A stretch of 64,000 nt of DNA from JAEUOS01 sp965279115 (GCA_965279115.1 OZ257137.1:2046001-2110000), one strand, 5' to 3'. Shown: positions 1 to 9,134, counted from the stretch's first letter. Notes: a model not told the origin generated them from the letters alone. A program made the numbers and translations.

Positions 1-1151
1 CGGCGGAAATCGACCACCACGAAGTCCGCCTTCTTGCCCACCGCGAGGCTGCCGATCTCGTCGGCCAGTCCCAACGCACGGGCGCCGTTGATGGTGGCCA
101 TGTCGAACACCTGCTCCGGCTGCCAGGTATCGTCGATCCTGCCGTTCCTGATACGTGCGGTGGCCAGCGCCCAGCGCATCAGCTCGATCATGTCGCCGTG
201 CTGGGTGTCGGTGGCGAGCGTCATGTTGAGGCCGGCGGCCTGCATGTCGGGGGTGGGGGCGAGCCGCCCGGAGGCGGCGTTGCACTTGGGAATGTGCACC
301 ACGTGCACGCCGGCCGCGGCCATGCGGGCGATGTCGGTCGCATCCACATAGATGCAGTGGCCGCACAGCAGCTTTTCGTCCAGCAATCCCGCCTCGGCGA
401 AGGTTTCCACCGGCGACATGCCATTGCGCGAACGCACCCGTTCCAGTTCCACCTTGCTTTGCGCCAAATGGGTGTTGACCACCGCATTGCGCCGCTTTGC
501 TTCGACCGCCACGCGCTTCAAAAAGGCATCCGAGCACGTGTCGGCCGCATGCGCGGCGAACTGCACCGCCACCCGGCCTTCTTCTTTGCCGTGCCACGCG
601 GCATGCAGGGCGAGGTTGGTGGCGAGCAAGGCCTCACCCAGCCTGGCGTCGTATTCCCACGCGCCTTCGGCCACCTTGCGGAAGTCCACGTCGTGCAGGC
701 GCACGCTGGCATGTACCCGCAGGCCCAGCCTGGCCAGCTCCGGCAGGCAATGCTCCATATGCACGAAATGCTCACCGATGAGGGTGGAACCAAACAGCAT
801 GGCCTCCAGCGCCCCCAGCCGCGCCAGGGCGATGGCGTCCTCCGGTGTCAGGTCCAGCGCGTTGGGAATCCCCTTGGTATACGAAGGCGCGAATCCCAGA
901 TCGGCCGCCACGCCGCGCACCATGGTGAAGGCGCTGTGGGTGTGGGTGTTGACGAAACCGGGCGTGACCACCCGGCCGGGCAGGCGCAGGGTTTCCTTTG
1001 CTGGTGGCGCATCGGTGGCCGCGCCGATCCAGGCGATGCGGTCGCCGGAAATGCCGAGCGCGGCGTCGCGCAACAACGGTTGCGCCGGTTCGGCGGTGAT
1101 CAGGGTCACCCCGGTAACCAGGAGGTCGAGAGATAGGGCTGGCGCTGACAT
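1..1151 (-). CDS. Amidohydrolase, TRZ/ATZ (cytosine/SAH deaminase-like) family, 3' end cut off by the window
   Basis: A metal-dependent deaminase or hydrolase of the amidohydrolase superfamily, probably acting on a nitrogen heterocycle in the cytoplasm. About 383 residues are visible and the C-terminus lies outside the window. The first metal motif NTHTH is at residues 68-72 (His70, His72). Later come the VNTHLAQ segment, LLCGHCIY and an ATDTQHGD segment that should supply the remaining metal and catalytic residues. The ATG at 1151 lies 24 bp from the divergent deaminase gene at 1176, so the two probably share a promoter region. Next to a second deaminase and an ABC importer, a role in using an imported nucleobase-like compound is plausible, but the substrate cannot be read from sequence. 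Confidence 0.85.
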   Translation of the reverse strand, partial: MSAPALSLDLLVTGVTLITAEPAQPLLRDAALGISGDRIAWIGAATDAPPAKETLRLPGRVVTPGFVNTHTHSAFTMVRGVAADLGFAPSYTKGIPNALDLTPEDAIALARLGALEAMLFGSTLIGEHFVHMEHCLPELARLGLRVHASVRLHDVDFRKVAEGAWEYDARLGEALLATNLALHAAWHGKEEGRVAVQFAAHAADTCSDAFLKRVAVEAKRRNAVVNTHLAQSKVELERVRSRNGMSPVETFAEAGLLDEKLLCGHCIYVDATDIARMAAAGVHVVHIPKCNAASGRLAPTPDMQAAGLNMTLATDTQHGDMIELMRWALATARIRNGRIDDTWQPEQVFDMATINGARALGLADEIGSLAVGKKADFVVVDFR

Positions 1152-1175
1152 GCAGGTTCAACCTAGAATCGGTTC

Positions 1176-1634
1176 ATGACCCACGAAGACTACATGGACA
1201 TCGCGCTGGCCGCATCGCTGGAGGCGCACGCCCGCGGCGACTGGCCGGTGGCCTCCCTCATCGTCAAGGACGGCGAGATCATCGGCCGCGGCCAGAACGA
1301 GCAGATCACCCGCACCGACGTGACCTGGCACGCCGAAACCTCGGCCATCCGCGACGCGCAGCAGAACCTCGGCACCAGCGACCTGTCCGGCTGCACGCTC
1401 TACGGTCCGATGGAACCCTGTCCGATGTGCGCCTGGGCGATCCGCATCTCCGGCATCAACCGGCTGGTGCTGGCCCTGCGCCACGCCACCCTGAAGCGCA
1501 CCGACATGGGCATCTACAGCCTGGAAGGCTTCGCGCGCATGGTCGGATGGCAGGTGGAAATCATCCAGAACGTGCGCGAGGCCGAGTACCTGGCCCTGCG
1601 GCGCAGCTGGATGGACGCGCAAACAAAGCCTTAG
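1176..1634 (+). CDS. Nucleoside/guanine deaminase family protein (CMP/dCMP deaminase fold)
   Basis: A zinc-dependent deaminase of 152 residues, the usual size for the guanine deaminase/TadA-like group. The zinc and catalytic motif HAE is at residues 52-54 and the second zinc motif PCPMC at 81-85, with Cys82 and Cys85 as ligands. Glu54 is the expected proton shuttle. The start is the first ATG of the frame, 24 bp from the divergent amidohydrolase gene. The gene ends 17 bp before the convergent stop of an ABC permease. Pairing of two different deaminases suggests a heterocycle breakdown locus. A tRNA-editing role is less likely given this context, though the fold alone does not exclude it. Confidence 0.88.
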   Translation: MTHEDYMDIALAASLEAHARGDWPVASLIVKDGEIIGRGQNEQITRTDVTWHAETSAIRDAQQNLGTSDLSGCTLYGPMEPCPMCAWAIRISGINRLVLALRHATLKRTDMGIYSLEGFARMVGWQVEIIQNVREAEYLALRRSWMDAQTKP

Positions 1635-1651
1635 TCGCCGGCGGCAGCGCC

Positions 1652-2497
1652 TCATCGCAGGTGGCGGGAAATGCCGGCCACGCGCTCCATGATGAGCCCC
1701 AGCACGATGGTGAACGCGATCAACAGGCCTGATGCCGCGGCCGCGCGCACATCCAGGCTGGCCTCGATGATGTGCCACAGGCGGATCGGTAGCACCTCGC
1801 TCCTCGCATCCGAGAGCAGCAACGAGATCGCCACATTGTCGAACGAGGCCATGAAGGCGATGAAGGCGCCCGCCGCCACGCCCGGCGCGATCAGCGGCAG
1901 GGTGATGGTAAAGAGCACATAGCGCGGCCCGGCGCCCAGGCTCATGGCGCTCTCGGCGAGCGCGGGGTCCAGCTGCATGAGGCTCGCGGTGGTGGTGCGC
2001 AGGATGTACGGCGTGGTGATGGCGATATGCCCCACCACCAGCGTGGAAAGCGAGAGGCCGGTGCCCGCCAGGTTGAACAGCACCAGCAGCGCCAGCCCCA
2101 GCGCGAGGGTGGGCAGCATCAAGGGCGACATGAATACCGAATCCAGCAGGCGCGCCCACAGTTCGCGGCGCCGCGCCAGGCCCAGCGCCGCTGCCACTGC
2201 CAGCAGTACCGAGATGGCCGTGGCCGCGCCCGCCACCTTCAGGCTGGTGAGTGCCGCCTCGACGATCTCCGGCGAATCGTTGATCAGCGCCAGGTACCAG
2301 CGCACCGAATAGCCCGGTGGCGGGAACTTGAGCGAGAACGCGCTGGTGAACGAGGTGATCACCACGATCACCGTCGGCGCGATCAGGAGCAGCGTGGCCA
2401 CGCCACCCAGCAGCCAGAACACCGCGTTGAACGACCAGCGCTCCAGCTTCGATGCGGCGGGCTCGGCAGCCAGTTCACGCACCTCCAAGTTACGCAT
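1652..2497 (-). CDS. ABC transporter permease, PotC-like (spermidine/putrescine family)
   Basis: Inner-membrane permease of 281 residues, second half of a heterodimeric channel. About six hydrophobic helices are visible, beginning near residue 28. An EAA-type loop (ALAESAMSLGAGPRYVLF) lies in the C-terminal half and would contact the ATPase. The gene overlaps the upstream PotB-like permease by 8 bp, so the two are translationally coupled. The transport genes are in the order ATPase, permease, permease on the minus strand. This family carries polyamines, but relatives take up other amines and small organic solutes, so the substrate is open. Confidence 0.9.
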   Translation of the reverse strand: MRNLEVRELAAEPAASKLERWSFNAVFWLLGGVATLLLIAPTVIVVITSFTSAFSLKFPPPGYSVRWYLALINDSPEIVEAALTSLKVAGAATAISVLLAVAAALGLARRRELWARLLDSVFMSPLMLPTLALGLALLVLFNLAGTGLSLSTLVVGHIAITTPYILRTTTASLMQLDPALAESAMSLGAGPRYVLFTITLPLIAPGVAAGAFIAFMASFDNVAISLLLSDARSEVLPIRLWHIIEASLDVRAAAASGLLIAFTIVLGLIMERVAGISRHLR

Positions 2498-3353
2498 GGG
2501 CCACGCTGGCGACGCGGCGCCCGATGAGGTTCATGAGCGTGACGATCACCAGCACCGACACCAGCAATATCACCGCGATGGTGGCGGCGAAGGGATAGTT
2601 GTTCGACTGGATGGCCTGCTGGTAGATGTAGAAGGGCATGAACATCTGCCGCCCCCCACCCACCAGGGTTTGCGTCACGAAAGCGCTCGCCGCCGCCGCG
2701 AAAACCAGCAGGCAGCCCGCGAGGAGGCCCGGCATGGACAAGGGCGCCGTCACCTTGAAGAAGGTGCGCCAGCGCCCGGCGCCCAGCGAAAGCGAGGCCT
2801 CGCGCAGGCTGGGCGGGATGTTCGAGAGCGCCGTGATGAGCGGCAACACCATCAGCGGCATTTCGATCTGCGCCAGCGCCACCACCACGGCCGTGGGCGT
2901 GTACAGGAGCTTCAACGGCGTCGCTATCCAGCCCCAGGCCATGAAGGCCTCGTTGATGATGCCCTGGCGACCGAGGATCACCACCCACGCAAAGGTACGC
3001 ACCACCGCGCTGGTGAGCATGGGCAGCACGATCACCAATATGAGCACCCGCTGCACGCCGCGCGGCGAGAGCGTGTAAAGGTAAGCCAGCGGATAGCCGA
3101 TCAGCAGGGCGACGAGGGTGGTGCGCGCCGCCAGCCAGAGCGTCTGGCCGAGGATGCCGAGATTGAAACCGTCGCCGAGGAACTTGGTGTACTGGGCCGT
3201 ACCGGCGACCTTCATTTCCATGTCATTGTGCAGGCTCACATAACCCAGCAGCAACAGCGGCATCAGCACGAACACCGTGAAGAACAGAGTCAGCGGCAGG
3301 GCCGGCAGGTAGCCCTTGAACGCCTGCATCCGTGCTGCCGAAACCGGCGTCAT
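2490..3353 (-). CDS. ABC transporter permease, PotB-like
   Basis: Inner-membrane permease of 287 residues, partner of the PotC-like subunit just downstream. The first helix (LPLTLFFTVFVLMPLLLLGY) begins near residue 18. A conserved cytoplasmic loop (LREASLSLGAGRWRTFFKV) matches the EAA motif for docking the ATPase. Its start overlaps the end of the ATPase gene by 4 bp (ATGA), a strong sign of coupled translation. The family is binding-protein-dependent import of polyamine-like cations; the actual solute here is unknown. Confidence 0.9.
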   Translation of the reverse strand: MTPVSAARMQAFKGYLPALPLTLFFTVFVLMPLLLLGYVSLHNDMEMKVAGTAQYTKFLGDGFNLGILGQTLWLAARTTLVALLIGYPLAYLYTLSPRGVQRVLILVIVLPMLTSAVVRTFAWVVILGRQGIINEAFMAWGWIATPLKLLYTPTAVVVALAQIEMPLMVLPLITALSNIPPSLREASLSLGAGRWRTFFKVTAPLSMPGLLAGCLLVFAAAASAFVTQTLVGGGRQMFMPFYIYQQAIQSNNYPFAATIAVILLVSVLVIVTLMNLIGRRVASVAHA

Positions 3354-4432
3354 GCCGCGAACACCGCCGGCAAGGCGCCGGCCTTGAGCGCCAGGCGCAC
3401 TTCGGCACCCACCTCGGGGCGGCCTGCCGCATCGGCACGCTCGCTCTGCATCTTGACTGCCGAACCGTCGGCCAATACCAGTTCACTGACCACCGTGGGG
3501 CCGAGCGGCAGGGTCATCACCAGTCGTGCCGATATGCCGTCCTCGTCAGCCTTGGCAAAGCGCAAATGCTCGGGTCGCACCGACACGGCTACCGCGCCAG
3601 CGCGCGAGCAGGGCGCGGCCGCCAGCAAGGTCCAGCACCCGCCCGCGTCGAGATCCACCTTCGCGACGCCACCATCACCCATCACCATGCGACCAGGGAG
3701 CAGGTTGGAAGTGCCGACAAAGCCTGCCACGAAACGGGTGGCGGGGCGGTCGTAGATCTCATCAGGCGTGCCGAACTGCTCGACCCGGCCGTTGGACATC
3801 ACCGCGATGCGGTCGGCCATGGAGAGGGCTTCCTCCTGGTCGTGCGTGACCATCACGGTGGTGATGCCCAGTTCACGCTGCAGGCGCTTGACCTCGATCT
3901 GCATGTCCAGTCGCAGGTTCTTGTCGAGCGCACCGAAGGGTTCGTCGAGCAGCAGCACCCGTGGACTCACCGCCAGGGTGCGCGCCAGCGCCACCCGCTG
4001 CTGCTGGCCGCCCGAGAGTTCGCGCGGCATGCGCGCGGCAAAGCCTTCCAGGCGCACCAGGGCCAGCATGCGCTTGACCGTCTCATCCACCACAGCGCGA
4101 TCAGCACCGCGGGCCTTGAGGCCGTAGGCCACATTGGCCGCCACGTTCATGTGCGGAAACAGCGCGTAGTTCTGGAACACGATGCCGGCGCCGCGCTGGT
4201 TGGGCGGCAGGGCGTCCACCGTATCGCCGCCGATCACCACATGGCCTTCCTGGGCGCGCATCAGCCCGGCGATCACGCGCAACAGCGTGGTCTTGCCGCA
4301 ACCGCTCGGACCCAGCAGGGCCACCAGTTCGCCAGAGGCAATGTCCATGGAAACGTCATCCACCGCCAGGGTGTTGCCGTAGCGGTGCGAGATGCGCTCG
4401 AGATGCAGGCGGGCGCCTGTGGCGGCGCTCAT
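3350..4432 (-). CDS. ABC transporter ATP-binding protein, PotA-like
   Basis: Cytoplasmic ATPase of about 360 residues that powers the importer. It has Walker A GPSGCGKTTLL, the signature LSGGQQQRVALARTL, and Walker B LLLDEPFGALD. The C-terminal third has the beta-rich TOBE-type region usual in PotA/FbpC proteins. I place the start at the ATG of MSAATGARLHLERIS (4432). The frame is open further upstream to 4573, but those 47 residues do not look like part of the family. No good Shine-Dalgarno precedes 4432, so the exact start is uncertain. The stop overlaps the next permease by 4 bp. Confidence 0.92.
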   Translation of the reverse strand: MSAATGARLHLERISHRYGNTLAVDDVSMDIASGELVALLGPSGCGKTTLLRVIAGLMRAQEGHVVIGGDTVDALPPNQRGAGIVFQNYALFPHMNVAANVAYGLKARGADRAVVDETVKRMLALVRLEGFAARMPRELSGGQQQRVALARTLAVSPRVLLLDEPFGALDKNLRLDMQIEVKRLQRELGITTVMVTHDQEEALSMADRIAVMSNGRVEQFGTPDEIYDRPATRFVAGFVGTSNLLPGRMVMGDGGVAKVDLDAGGCWTLLAAAPCSRAGAVAVSVRPEHLRFAKADEDGISARLVMTLPLGPTVVSELVLADGSAVKMQSERADAAGRPEVGAEVRLALKAGALPAVFAA

Positions 4433-4628
4433 GCCGGGGTCTTGCGGGGAAATGGGTCCATGCCAAGGGGGTATCACGAACCATGCCACCGCCTGGTGAC
4501 TGATTGCGGTGCGCGATCGACAAGACAGGAACCATTGACGCACCACAACAATGCAAAGGCCCATTTTCCGCACATTGAGGGTGCGAGTGTGGCGTTCACT
4601 GATTGCTGTGACGGAGTGGCAGGGTTCA

Positions 4629-4648
4629 TAGCGGGACGTGGCCCGCTA
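4629..4648. promoter_or_regulatory. Perfect inverted repeat TAGCGGG-N6-CCCGCTA, candidate operator or leader hairpin
   Basis: Seven-base perfect arms (4629-4635 and 4642-4648) with a 6-base spacer lie about 43 bases upstream of the binding-protein ATG, in the 258-base divergent region between the ATPase and binding-protein genes. The position suits an operator or a hairpin in the mRNA leader. No convincing sigma-70 promoter was recognised nearby, so the role is an inference. Confidence 0.35.
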
Positions 4649-4690
4649 GTTGCTAAATCGGTGCATCCCCATCCATTCGAAAGAACGAAC

Positions 4691-5740
4691 ATGCCCAACC
4701 TGAAGCGCCGACAGATCCTGCAAGCCATGGGCGCCGCCAGCGCGGCCGGCCTGATGCCCGGCCTGGCCGTGGCCCAAGCCGGCCCGATCGCCGCCACCAC
4801 CTACCCCGGCGCATGGGAAGAGGCGCACCGCTCCATCCTCGTGCCGGCTTACCGGCGCGCCACCAGCAATGCCGGCGTCAACATCGTTGCCTCCCTGGCC
4901 GTGGACACGGTGTCGAAAATCGTCGCTTCCAAGGCCAACCCGCCCTACGACGTGATCATCCTTGATGAAGGCCCCTATCTCAACGCCCTGCAGCACGACA
5001 TCTTCGCGCCGATCCCGGCCGACAAGATGCCCAACCTGAAGGACATTCCGCAGCACTTCATCGACCCGCGCGGCCTGGGCGTGTTCTGTTCCGGCCAGAT
5101 CATCGGCATCGCCTACAACACCGAGAAGATCAAGACCCCGCCGAAGTCCTGGAACGATCTGCTCAAGCCCGAGTACAAGGGCCGCGTCGGCCTGGCCAGC
5201 ATGGGCTCGACCCTGATGTCGGCGTGGATGGCCGAGATGGCGCGGCTCAATGGCGGCAGCGAAACCAACATGGAACCGGCGTTCGCTTTTGTGAAGAAGC
5301 TGCTTCCCAACGTCGGCGCGGTAGCTGCCAACCCGGGTGCGCTGGCCACGCTGTTCCAGCAGGGCCAGATCGACATCGCCGTCCACTACAACAACAACGT
5401 GGGCGACATGGCCGCCAAGGGCGTGCCGATCGCGCTCTCGCAACCGGACACCCAGTACATCCTGATCCGCAGTTCGATGCACATCGTCAAGAACACCAAG
5501 AACCTTGACCTCGCCGCCGCCTACGTCAACGCCTCGATCAGTGTGGACGTGCAGCAGAAAATGGGCGACGCGCCCTACGTGCTGGTGCCGACCAATGCCA
5601 AGGTGCCGTTGTCGAAGGCGCTGCAGGTGTATGCGAAGGATGCCGCGGCGATGGCCAAGATGAGCACGGTCGACTGGGCCAAGTTGAACCCGCGTCGCCC
5701 GGAGTACATCGAACGGTTCAACCGCGAAGTGAAGGTTTAG
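4691..5740 (+). CDS. ABC transporter periplasmic solute-binding protein, PotD-like
   Basis: Extracellular binding protein of 349 residues for the ABC importer encoded divergently at 1652-4432. The N-terminus carries a twin-arginine-like signal (KRRQILQAMG, then a hydrophobic stretch ending LAVAQA), so export by Tat or Sec before cleavage near residue 27 is expected. The body reads as a type 2 periplasmic fold (TTYPGAWEEA near the mature start, PPKSWNDLLKPEYKGR in the middle). I chose MPNLKRR because the frame upstream is antisense to the ATPase gene. Ligand preference cannot be predicted. The gene is followed by a strong terminator. Confidence 0.9.
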   Translation: MPNLKRRQILQAMGAASAAGLMPGLAVAQAGPIAATTYPGAWEEAHRSILVPAYRRATSNAGVNIVASLAVDTVSKIVASKANPPYDVIILDEGPYLNALQHDIFAPIPADKMPNLKDIPQHFIDPRGLGVFCSGQIIGIAYNTEKIKTPPKSWNDLLKPEYKGRVGLASMGSTLMSAWMAEMARLNGGSETNMEPAFAFVKKLLPNVGAVAANPGALATLFQQGQIDIAVHYNNNVGDMAAKGVPIALSQPDTQYILIRSSMHIVKNTKNLDLAAAYVNASISVDVQQKMGDAPYVLVPTNAKVPLSKALQVYAKDAAAMAKMSTVDWAKLNPRRPEYIERFNREVKV

Positions 5741-5761
5741 AAACGAAGATGTGAAAGCAAA

Positions 5762-5791
5762 AAAGGGGCGGACGTTCCCGTCCGCCCCTTT
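5762..5791. terminator. Bidirectional rho-independent terminator
   Basis: A perfect 13-bp stem (AAAGGGGCGGACG, loop TTCC, CGTCCGCCCCTTT) sits between the stop of the binding-protein gene (5740) and the stop of the convergent oxidoreductase gene (5809). The A-run on one side and T-run on the other are short but allow termination in both directions. Confidence 0.85.
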
Positions 5792-5808
5792 CGACGCAGG
5801 CCCCCTAC

Positions 5809-7995
5809 CTACACCAGCTTCAGGTTCTTCATCGGCAGGCTGCGCACCGGTTTGCCGGTGGCGGCGAACACCGCATTCATCACCGAAGGCGCCACCACGC
5901 AGATGGTGGGTTCGCCCACGCCGCCCCAGAAGTCGTTGGTGGTGACGATCACGGTTTCCACCTTGGGCATTTCGGCCAGGCGCATGATGGTGTACTTGTC
6001 GAAGTTGGTTTCGACCATGCGGCCGTTTTCCACCGTGCATTCGCCGTAGAAGGTGGCGGTGAGGCCGTAGGCCACCGAGCCTTCCACCTGCGCGGCGATC
6101 TGCTGCGGGTTGACCGCATGGCCGCAGTTGAGCGCCAGCACCATGCGGTGCACTTTCACCTGTCCTGCCGGGCTGACTGACACCTCGGCCACCGCGGCGG
6201 AATAGCTGGCATAGCCCATGAACTGCGCGATACCGCGAAAGCGCCCCGGCGCCAGCGGCTTGCCCCAGTCGCCGCGCTCGGCGGCCGCGTTCAGCACGGC
6301 GAGGTGCTTGGGATGGCGCGCCATCAGGGCGCGGCGGAATTCCAGGGGATCCTTGCCGGCCGACTTGGCCACCTCGTCCATGAAGCATTCCATGTAGACG
6401 CCGTTCTGGTTGGTGTTCACGCCGCGCCAGGTGCCGACCGGCACATGGGTGTTGCGAATGGCGTATTCCACCTGCAGGTTGGGCACCGTGTAACCCAATT
6501 GCGCATCGCCGGGCTCGGCCCAGAAGCCTTGCAGCTGGCGCCGGTCACGGCCGTCCTTGATGAGCGCAGGGTTCTGGAAGGCGTTGATCGACTGGCCGGA
6601 GACCCGCACATGCAGGCCGGTGAGGTTGCCCTTGTCATCCAGCCCTGCTGAAAGCTTGCACTGCGAGATCGGCCGGTAGAAGTCATGCAGCATGTCTTCC
6701 TCGCGGCTCCACACCAGCTTGACCGGAACGCCGGGGAACTGCTTGGCCACCGCGATGGCCTGGCGGGTGTAGTCCTGGTTGCCGCCGCGCCGGCCGAAGC
6801 CGCCACCCAGCATGTGCTTGTAGACCTCGCATTTGTCCAGCGGCAGGCCGGACTCCTCCGACATCGCCGCATGGGTGGCTTCGCCATTTTGCGTGGAGGC
6901 CCACACTTCCGCGCGGTCCGCCGTCACGCGCGCGGTGCAGTTCATCGGCTCCATGGTGGCGTGGGCGAGGAAGGGGGTGCTGTAGACGGCCTCGATCCTT
7001 TTCGCCGCGCCGTCGATGGCCTTGAGCGCATCGCCCTCGTTGCGGTCGGCATAGGCTTCGCCGGTCAGGCCGGTCTTGAGGTGCTCGGCGATCGTGGCAC
7101 TCGACACCTTGGCATTGGGGCCTTCGTCCCACTGAATGGGCAGGGCGTCCAGTGCCGACTTTGCGCGCCAATAAGTGTCGGCCACCACCGCCACGGTAGT
7201 GGCATTGACCCGCACCACCTTCTTGACACCACGGCGGCCGGCGATCTTCGAGTCGTCCCAGCCGACAAGCTTGCCGCCGAACACCGGGCAGTCCTTCACC
7301 GCCGCCACCAGCATGCCGGGCAGCTTGAGGTCGATGGCGTACACCAGGCTGCCGTCGAGCTTGGGCGTCGTGTCGAGGCGCTTGACCGGCTTGCCGGTCA
7401 GTTTCCATTCACCCGGCACCTTGAGCTTGACCGACTTGGCATCCGGCACCGGCAGCTTTGCCGCAGCGGCGGCGAGCTTGCCGTAGCTCACCTTGCGCTT
7501 CGAAGCCGCATGGCTGACCACGCCGTCGGCCACGGTCAGTTCATCAACCGGCACCTTCCATTGCTCGGCCGCGGCCGAGAGCAGCATGGTGCGCGCCACC
7601 GCGCCGCCGCGCCGCACGTAGTCCTGCGAGACGCGGATACCGCGACTGCCGCCGGTGGACATCTCCCCCCAGGCGCGCTTGCGGGCGTGGTTCTGGCCGG
7701 GCGTAACGAACTCGGTGGATACTTTTTTCCAGTCGCATTCGAGTTCCTCGGCCACCAGTTGCGCCAGGCCGGTAAGGGTGCCCTGGCCCATCTCGGAGCG
7801 GGCGATGCGGATCACGCAGGTGTCGTCGGGCTTGATGAAGACCCAGGCGCCCACCTCGGCGCCGGCGTCGGCCGCCTGGGCAACACCGCCGAACGGGATG
7901 CCGACAGCAAGGCCGCCGCCGGTGGCGGCGACGGTGAACATGAACTTCCGGCGCGCCGGGCGTTGCGGTGCGGAAATGCCGGTTGCGATTGTCAT
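5809..7995 (-). CDS. Molybdopterin-binding subunit of an isoquinoline 1-oxidoreductase-type hydroxylase
   Basis: Large subunit of about 728 residues of a xanthine-oxidase-family enzyme that hydroxylates N-heterocycles or oxidises aldehydes with water as oxygen donor. It has a twin-arginine signal (ARRKFMFTVAATGGG), indicating export of the folded cofactor-loaded enzyme to the periplasm. Family segments such as HMLGGGFGRRGGNQD and GTWRGVNTNQNG are clear. I start at the ATG at 7995 because GAGGAGG lies six bases before it; an in-frame GTG at 8010 overlaps that ribosome site. The iron-sulfur subunit is directly upstream. No FAD subunit or cytochrome gene is adjacent, so the electron acceptor is unknown. 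Confidence 0.92.
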   Translation of the reverse strand: MTIATGISAPQRPARRKFMFTVAATGGGLAVGIPFGGVAQAADAGAEVGAWVFIKPDDTCVIRIARSEMGQGTLTGLAQLVAEELECDWKKVSTEFVTPGQNHARKRAWGEMSTGGSRGIRVSQDYVRRGGAVARTMLLSAAAEQWKVPVDELTVADGVVSHAASKRKVSYGKLAAAAAKLPVPDAKSVKLKVPGEWKLTGKPVKRLDTTPKLDGSLVYAIDLKLPGMLVAAVKDCPVFGGKLVGWDDSKIAGRRGVKKVVRVNATTVAVVADTYWRAKSALDALPIQWDEGPNAKVSSATIAEHLKTGLTGEAYADRNEGDALKAIDGAAKRIEAVYSTPFLAHATMEPMNCTARVTADRAEVWASTQNGEATHAAMSEESGLPLDKCEVYKHMLGGGFGRRGGNQDYTRQAIAVAKQFPGVPVKLVWSREEDMLHDFYRPISQCKLSAGLDDKGNLTGLHVRVSGQSINAFQNPALIKDGRDRRQLQGFWAEPGDAQLGYTVPNLQVEYAIRNTHVPVGTWRGVNTNQNGVYMECFMDEVAKSAGKDPLEFRRALMARHPKHLAVLNAAAERGDWGKPLAPGRFRGIAQFMGYASYSAAVAEVSVSPAGQVKVHRMVLALNCGHAVNPQQIAAQVEGSVAYGLTATFYGECTVENGRMVETNFDKYTIMRLAEMPKVETVIVTTNDFWGGVGEPTICVVAPSVMNAVFAATGKPVRSLPMKNLKLV

Positions 7996-8006
7996 GGCCG
8001 GCCTCC

Positions 8007-8483
8007 TCACGCCTTGGCGCCGGATTTTCCGGCGGCGATTTCAGCGGCCCGATGCACCCCGGCGCGCACACGTTGGTAGGTGCCGCAGCGGCAGATGTTG
8101 GTCATCGCGTCATCGATGTCCTTGTCCGACGGCTTGGCTTTCTTCTTGAGCAGGGCCGCCGCCGCCATGATCTGGCCGGACTGGCAGTAGCCGCACTGCG
8201 GCACATCGAGCTCGGCCCAGGCCTTCTGCACCGGATGCGAGAGCTTTTGCGACAGGCCCTCAATGGTGACGATCTTGTCGGTGGGCTTGACCGCCGATAC
8301 CGGCAGGGAACAGGAGCGCAGCACCTCGCCATTGAAATGCACCGAGCAGGCGCCACATTGCGCCACACCGCAACCATACTTGGTGCCGGTGAGCCCGACC
8401 TGTTCGCGGATCACCCACAAAAGCGGGGTGTCGGGTTCGACATCGACCTCGCGGGTCTTGCCATTGATGTTGAGCTTTGCCAT
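8007..8483 (-). CDS. 2Fe-2S subunit of the isoquinoline 1-oxidoreductase-type hydroxylase
   Basis: Small electron-transfer subunit of 158 residues with two [2Fe-2S] clusters. The plant-ferredoxin-type cluster is held by Cys38, Cys43, Cys46 and Cys58. The second, helical domain uses Cys97, Cys100, Cys131 and Cys133 (CGYC and CRC). It lacks a signal peptide and probably crosses the membrane with the Tat-signalled large subunit. The stop is 11 bases before the large-subunit start, so the two are one operon with the small subunit first. All eight cysteines are intact. Confidence 0.94.
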   Translation of the reverse strand: MAKLNINGKTREVDVEPDTPLLWVIREQVGLTGTKYGCGVAQCGACSVHFNGEVLRSCSLPVSAVKPTDKIVTIEGLSQKLSHPVQKAWAELDVPQCGYCQSGQIMAAAALLKKKAKPSDKDIDDAMTNICRCGTYQRVRAGVHRAAEIAAGKSGAKA

Positions 8484-8655
8484 GCCTTGTCTCCTGTTTG
8501 CGCCGAACGAACCCTGCTGACACCAGCGGCATCAGGCAGGTTCGGGCCATTTTCATGGGGCAGGCATGCCGGACAGCACTCCCCTCCAGGCAGCGGCCCG
8601 CGTGTTCCAGCATACCGTATCGCGCGGTAGCATGGATCACGCGGGCGCGGCATGT

Positions 8656-9054
8656 TCACGCCGCGGCGCCGTGGCGCCGCAGGGCGGTGAATTGCAGCTC
8701 GGCGAAGATCAGCACCGCCACCGCCTGCACGATCACGAAACCCGTGCCGAGGTTGTTGGGCGACACCATGCCGCCCATGAGCAGCCAGGCACAGTCGATC
8801 GCCCAAACAACGTTGCAGGCGATCACGGCCCACACCGCGCCGCGCGGCAGGACGGCGCGCATACCCATCCATGCCACCACCAGGACGTAGGGTACGAAGA
8901 ACATACCAACACCGAACAGCAGTGCTTCGGGCAGACGCAGCAAGGCTGCCAGCGGCCCGGCGGCGAGAAGCAGCAGCAGACCCATCACGCCACTGATGGC
9001 GGCGTCGATCAGGAGGGAGAAGCGCAGGAATGGCGAAACGGCAACGCGGGACAT
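8656..9054 (-). CDS. Small four-helix integral membrane protein of unknown function
   Basis: A hydrophobic protein of about 132 residues with four predicted membrane helices and a short polar C-terminus (ALRRHGAAA). The start at 9054 is chosen for the AAGGAG five bases upstream; longer in-frame starts would add charged residues with no family support. It is transcribed divergently from the XRE regulator at 9186, across a region with two palindromes, and is a likely target of that regulator. I do not recognise a functional family. Confidence 0.7.
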   Translation of the reverse strand: MSRVAVSPFLRFSLLIDAAISGVMGLLLLLAAGPLAALLRLPEALLFGVGMFFVPYVLVVAWMGMRAVLPRGAVWAVIACNVVWAIDCAWLLMGGMVSPNNLGTGFVIVQAVAVLIFAELQFTALRRHGAAA

Positions 9055-9108
9055 GATGGCTCCTTGGGTTCGGTTTTCATTGGCAGCAGGAACGCCGCCA
9101 CACCGCAG

Positions 9109-9133
9109 GATCGCGCGCCGGGAGCGCGCGATC
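9109..9133. repeat. Perfect 10-bp inverted repeat in the divergent promoter region
   Basis: Arms GATCGCGCGC and GCGCGCGATC are separated by 5 bases (CGGGA). The repeat lies between the membrane-protein gene and the XRE regulator gene. It may be a protein-binding site or a hairpin in a leader; it has no T-run and so is a poor terminator. Confidence 0.6.
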
Positions 9134-9134
9134 A

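Noticed and set aside
198..1136. Plus-strand frame at the window start
   Set aside because: It is antisense to a continuous amidohydrolase frame with intact metal motifs on the minus strand.
3332..4690. N-terminal extension of the binding-protein frame
   Set aside because: It is antisense to the PotA-like ATPase, and a signal peptide starts at the ATG at 4691.
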